In this document: positions 7,299 through 10,000 of the stretch, piece after piece
How positions within the stretch are numbered: the first letter of the stretch is position 1
Layout: every line of letters starts with the position of its first letter
DNA from: an uncultured Prevotella sp.
Lineage (GTDB): Bacteria > Bacteroidota > Bacteroidia > Bacteroidales > Bacteroidaceae
NCBI GenBank assembly: GCA_905234355.1
Contig: CAJOHP010000096.1
Location: forward strand, 1 to 10,000
DNA: 10,000 bases
Direction of reading: 5' to 3'
Program-made: the position numbers and the translations under genes
The notes under the pieces: model-generated
Databases searched by the model: none
What the model was told of the DNA's origin: nothing
What the model saw: the letters and a program-made list of their open reading frames with translations, nothing else

Positions 7299-8459
7299 TC
7301 AGGCGAAGTAGTTCTTGAATCGCTGGAAGATGGAGTCGCGCGTCTGCTTGTCGCCCTGGAAGTTGTCGCTGTCGCGCATCTGTTCGAGTGCCTTGCGCTC
7401 TTCGCGTGAGAGAGTCTTCGGCACGTAGACGCTGATGTTGACCACCAGGTCGCCTCGTCCCATGCCGTAGCCCTGCACGGCGGGCAGTCCCTTTCCGCGC
7501 AGGCGCAGAGTCTTGCCGGGCTGCGTGCCGTTGTCTATCTTCACCTTGAGCTTGGCGCCCTCGATGGTGGGTATCTCCACCTCGCCGCCGAGTGCCGCCG
7601 TGGGGAAGTCGAGCAGCAGGTTGTAGATGAGGTCGTTACCGTCGCGCACGAAGGTGTCGTTGGGCTCCTCCTCGATAAACACCTGTATGTCGCCGGCCAC
7701 GCCGTTGTGTTGTCCGGCGTTGCCCTTGCCCGGCACATTGACCACCATGCCCTCGGCCACGCCGGCCGGAATCTTTATCTCCACCACCTCTTCGCCCTTG
7801 ACGATGCCTGTGCCTCCACACTCGTGGCACTTGTTCTTGATGACCTGTCCCTCGCCTTGGCAGGTGGGGCAGACGCCCTGTGTCTGCATCATGCCGAAGA
7901 TGCTCTGCGTGGTGTGTGTGATGACTCCCGAGCCGTGGCAGGTGGGACATGTGTCCCTGCCGCTGCCGCTTTCGGCGCCGGTGCCGTGACAGTGGGTGCA
8001 GGCGATGTCCTTGCGCACCTTGAATTTCTTCGTCACGCCGCGGTTCACCTCGTCGAGCGTCAGCCGCACCTTCAGGCGCAGGTCGCTGCCGCGGTGCTGC
8101 TGCGGACGGGGCCTGCCGCCGCCGAAGCCTCCGCCGAAGCCGTGGCCTCCGAAGATGTCGCCGAACATGGAGAAGATGTCGTCCATGTTCATCGATGCAC
8201 CTCCGAAGCCTCCGAAGCCTCCGGCGCCCATGGGCCCGTCGAATCCGAACTGGTCGTACTGCTGTCGCTTCTTCGCGTCGTGCAGCACGTCGTAGGCCTC
8301 GGCCGCCTCCTTGAATTTCTCCTCGGCCTCCTTGTCGCCGGGGTTGCGGTCGGGGTGGTACTTGATGGCTATCTTGCGATAGGCTTTCTTTATCTCGTCT
8401 TCCGAGGCCGTCTTGTCCACGCCCAGCACCTCGTAGTAGTCTCTTTTCTGTTGTGCCAT
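7299..8459 (-). CDS. dnaJ: Chaperone protein DnaJ (type I Hsp40)
   Basis: DnaJ delivers unfolded clients to DnaK and stimulates its ATPase in the cytoplasm. The 386-residue protein is a complete type I member. The J domain covers residues 7-70, with the HPD motif at 35-37. A Gly/Phe-rich linker runs from about 72 to 117. The zinc region has four CxxCxGxG repeats at cysteines 154/157, 171/174, 197/200 and 211/214. The two C-terminal substrate-binding domains follow to about residue 350. The ATG overlaps the grpE stop codon by one base (TAATG at 8461-8457), indicating translational coupling. The dnaK gene is not adjacent, at least not within this window. Confidence 0.97.
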   Translation of the reverse strand: MAQQKRDYYEVLGVDKTASEDEIKKAYRKIAIKYHPDRNPGDKEAEEKFKEAAEAYDVLHDAKKRQQYDQFGFDGPMGAGGFGGFGGASMNMDDIFSMFGDIFGGHGFGGGFGGGRPRPQQHRGSDLRLKVRLTLDEVNRGVTKKFKVRKDIACTHCHGTGAESGSGRDTCPTCHGSGVITHTTQSIFGMMQTQGVCPTCQGEGQVIKNKCHECGGTGIVKGEEVVEIKIPAGVAEGMVVNVPGKGNAGQHNGVAGDIQVFIEEEPNDTFVRDGNDLIYNLLLDFPTAALGGEVEIPTIEGAKLKVKIDNGTQPGKTLRLRGKGLPAVQGYGMGRGDLVVNISVYVPKTLSREERKALEQMRDSDNFQGDKQTRDSIFQRFKNYFA

Positions 8460-9057
8460 TATTGTCCTACTGCCACTTTGGCGTGGCGGATTACTTTGTC
8501 GTTCAGCTTATATCCCGTGGCGAGGCAGTCTATCACCTTGCCTTTCTTGTCGTCGCCCATGCCGGGCACCATGGCCACGGCCTCGTGCACGTCGGTGTCT
8601 CGGCGTCGTCGGTCTCTATCTTCTGCACGCCCAGGCCCTCGAGCACCTTCATCATCTTGTGGTAGATGAGCTCCATGCCCTCGCGCAGCACCTGCGGGTC
8701 GTCGGTCTTCTGGCCGTTGCCGATGGCACGCTCCATGTCGTCGATTACGGGCAGCAGGGCCGTGATGGCCTTTTCGCCGCCGTTGAGTATGAGCTCGGCG
8801 CGTTCTTTCAGCGTGCGCTTGCGGTAGTTGTCAAACTCGGCCGCCTTGTAGAGTGCCTGCTTTTTCAGCTCCTCTATCTCGGCCTGTGCCTCAGCCAGCG
8901 GGTCTTGCTCTTCGGCAGGTGTCTCGTCGGTGGCTTCACCAGCGGGCTGTTCGCCCTCGGCGGGGGCCTCCGTGTCGGTGGCTGTGGCAGTAGCGTCGTC
9001 TGCCATTTCGTCAGTCAGTTGCTCTTCTTCTTCGATATTGATGTCTTTTTCTTCCAT
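8459..9057 (-). CDS. grpE: GrpE nucleotide exchange factor, reading frame broken near 8594-8601
   Basis: GrpE releases ADP from DnaK. The first frame runs from the ATG at 9057: an acidic, low-complexity N-terminus (about 1-52), then the coiled-coil and four-helix region including KAAEFDNYRKR (71-81) and LLPVIDDMERAIG. After residue 153 (KIETDDAE) it goes out of frame and would stop at 8533 with 21 unrelated residues. The conserved C-terminal beta domain continues in another frame from 8593 as DVHEAVAMVPGMGDDKKGKV through GYKLNDKVIRHAKVAVGQ, ending with TAA at 8461-8459. Joined, the two parts make about 199-200 residues, normal for GrpE. Restoring one base (GAGGAC for GAGAC) rejoins the frames. 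A 4-nt deletion from an ADFDTD-like ancestor fits equally well. I see no slippery heptamer for programmed shifting. A sequencing error or recent mutation is likeliest. Confidence 0.9.
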
Positions 9058-9099
9058 AATATATTATTGTGTTATTGCTTTGTTCTGCCGGTGTCTCTG

Positions 9100-9107
9100 C
9101 AAATATT
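9100..9107 (-). promoter_or_regulatory. Possible -7 promoter element for grpE-dnaJ
   Basis: On the minus strand this reads AATATTTG, one mismatch from the Bacteroidota TAnnTTTG consensus. It lies in the 87-bp gap before grpE and would give a short leader of about 35 nt. No convincing -33 TTTG is seen at the usual distance. The leader before the grpE ATG is A/T-rich with no Shine-Dalgarno motif. The call rests mainly on position and is weak. Confidence 0.25.
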
Positions 9108-9144
9108 GTGCCGAAAAGTGCTGGGCGATGGCATCGGCCCTTGC

Positions 9145-10000
9145 TCAATAGGTCTTGGCAGATTCCAGGGTGATGATCTTCCAGTCGTCCACGCGGCGCT
9201 GCTCGCCGTTGAAGTTCACGCCTATCTTGAACACGCGGCGGCGGTCGGCGGCGAAGGGCAGGGCATAGCCTTTCTCCTCTATCTGCTGCAGGGCTGCGTC
9301 GGCCGTCTGGTCCATCTTAAACTCCAGTATGTAGACGTAGTCGCTCGTCTGCACCACCATGTCGGCACGTCCGTCGCTCGTGGCCCGCTCCACCTGGACG
9401 TAGAGGCCCAGCAGGCGGAAGAACACGAAGAGGAAGTTCTGGAAGTAGAGCTCTGCGCGGCCGGCGATGCGGTAGTCGGTGTCGGCCATCATGGCCACTA
9501 AACGCGTCATGAACGCCTCCGGCTGACCGCTGCGCAACTCCTTGACGAAGCGGACAATGCTGAACTGTGAGGGATTGTCGCCTGAGTGGGTATAGATGGG
9601 CAGCAGGCAGTTCACAAAACCGTTCTCCACCTCCTTGTTGGGGAAGCCCAGCAGATACTCGCGGAACTCGCGGTCGTAGCCCTTGATGGTGAGGTATCCG
9701 CTCTGGTAGAGCACGGTGGCAGGGTTGGTCTTATAGGAGTCTACTTGCTCTAGGAGCTGCGAGCTCACCTCGCCGCTCTCCAGCTCGCTCAGGGGGTAGT
9801 CGGTCTTGCTGAGCATGGTGATGAGCTGTGTGGGGGTGCCCGTCTCAAACCAGTAGTCGCCGAAACGCTGACTGGCCAGCGTGTTGATCACGCTGAAGGG
9901 ATTGTACATGCCCGGGCTGTCGGGGCAGAAGTGGTAGCCGTCGTAGCGGCGGCGCAGCTCGGCATAGCACTCGTCCTGCGAGAGGTGCTCGCCCTGGGCC
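9145..10000 (-). CDS. AAA-ATPase-like / PD-(D/E)XK nuclease-fold protein, C-terminal part
   Basis: The frame is open from the window edge to the TGA stop at 9147-9145, giving 284 visible residues. The true start lies beyond position 10000; the ATG at 9909 is internal. The sequence YDGYHFCPDSPGMYNPFSVIN just upstream of and across that ATG is the typical junction in this family, marking the end of an N-terminal AAA-type ATPase domain. The C-terminal part has a PD-(D/E)XK signature: GRAD with its aspartate near visible residue 213, followed by YILEFK with glutamate and lysine near 226 and 228, then the family-typical KGYALPF and FKIGVNF. Such proteins of about 500-550 residues are abundant in Bacteroides and Prevotella. 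A nuclease-like fold is predicted but their biological role is not established. Separated from grpE by 87 bp, it shows no functional link to it. Confidence 0.85.
   Translation of the reverse strand, partial: AQGEHLSQDECYAELRRRYDGYHFCPDSPGMYNPFSVINTLASQRFGDYWFETGTPTQLITMLSKTDYPLSELESGEVSSQLLEQVDSYKTNPATVLYQSGYLTIKGYDREFREYLLGFPNKEVENGFVNCLLPIYTHSGDNPSQFSIVRFVKELRSGQPEAFMTRLVAMMADTDYRIAGRAELYFQNFLFVFFRLLGLYVQVERATSDGRADMVVQTSDYVYILEFKMDQTADAALQQIEEKGYALPFAADRRRVFKIGVNFNGEQRRVDDWKIITLESAKTY

Noticed and set aside
8590..8605. Programmed ribosomal frameshifting in grpE
   Set aside because: A -1 shift would restore the frame, but there is no X XXY YYZ slippery sequence and no obvious stimulatory hairpin, and GrpE is not known to need recoding.
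9108..9147. Small GC-rich hairpin (GGGCCGATGCCATCGCCC on the minus strand) after the nuclease-fold gene as a terminator
   Set aside because: The stem is short and bulged, with only a TTTT run several bases later; too weak to call.
8659..9501. 280-codon plus-strand frame across grpE and the nuclease-fold gene
   Set aside because: It is antisense to two recognisable genes, crosses their intergenic gap, and its composition (Val/His/Leu-rich) is that of a reverse shadow of Asp/His/Lys-rich coding sequence.
1..10000. CRISPR array, transposon ends, tRNA or rRNA genes
   Set aside because: No regularly spaced short repeats, terminal inverted repeats with a transposase, or cloverleaf/rRNA-like sequence were seen on either strand.

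Overview
The window looks like a chromosomal segment from the phylum Bacteroidota, order Bacteroidales, most likely Prevotellaceae or a near relative. The evidence is a very large BspA-type leucine-rich-repeat surface protein preceded by DUF1566-like repeats, a periplasmic-TPR/transmembrane/AraC one-component regulator, an AAA-ATPase-like/PD-(D/E)XK protein of the kind expanded in Bacteroides and Prevotella, near-absence of Shine-Dalgarno motifs, and a TAnnTTTG-type promoter element. Most of the coding DNA is visibly GC-rich, which is why long open shadow frames occur on both strands. All supported genes lie on the minus strand, so transcription runs from position 10000 toward position 1.

Layout in transcription order: (1) 10000-9145, C-terminal part of an AAA-ATPase-like/PD-(D/E)XK nuclease-fold protein, cut by the window edge. 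(2) 9057-8459, grpE, with a reading-frame break near 8594-8601. (3) 8459-7299, dnaJ, whose ATG overlaps the grpE stop by one base. (4) 7281-5968, folC (folylpolyglutamate/dihydrofolate synthase). (5) 5918-4203, a 571-residue signal-peptide/TPR/transmembrane/AraC-HTH regulator, followed by a strong intrinsic terminator at 4123-4159. (6) A 356-bp AT-rich intergenic stretch holding short repeats and a probable promoter. (7) 3846-1, an exported protein of at least 1282 residues with three DUF1566-like units, an InlB-B-repeat-like domain, a BspA-type LRR region and an unassigned beta-rich region. Its C-terminus lies beyond the window.

grpE and dnaJ encode co-chaperones of DnaK and form a coupled pair. 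folC follows by 17 bp and the TPR-AraC gene by a further 49 bp, so genes 2 to 5 could share a transcript ending at the terminator. The BspA-like gene has its own leader and likely its own promoter. Its neighbour, a membrane-tethered AraC-type protein, is a plausible but unproven regulator of it.

The most notable points are the grpE frame break (sequencing error or real lesion), the multidomain BspA-like protein with a compositionally patchy N-terminal half, and the short repeated motifs between the regulator and the surface-protein gene. I saw no RNA gene, CRISPR array, insertion sequence or phage feature, and no clear sign of an undescribed system.
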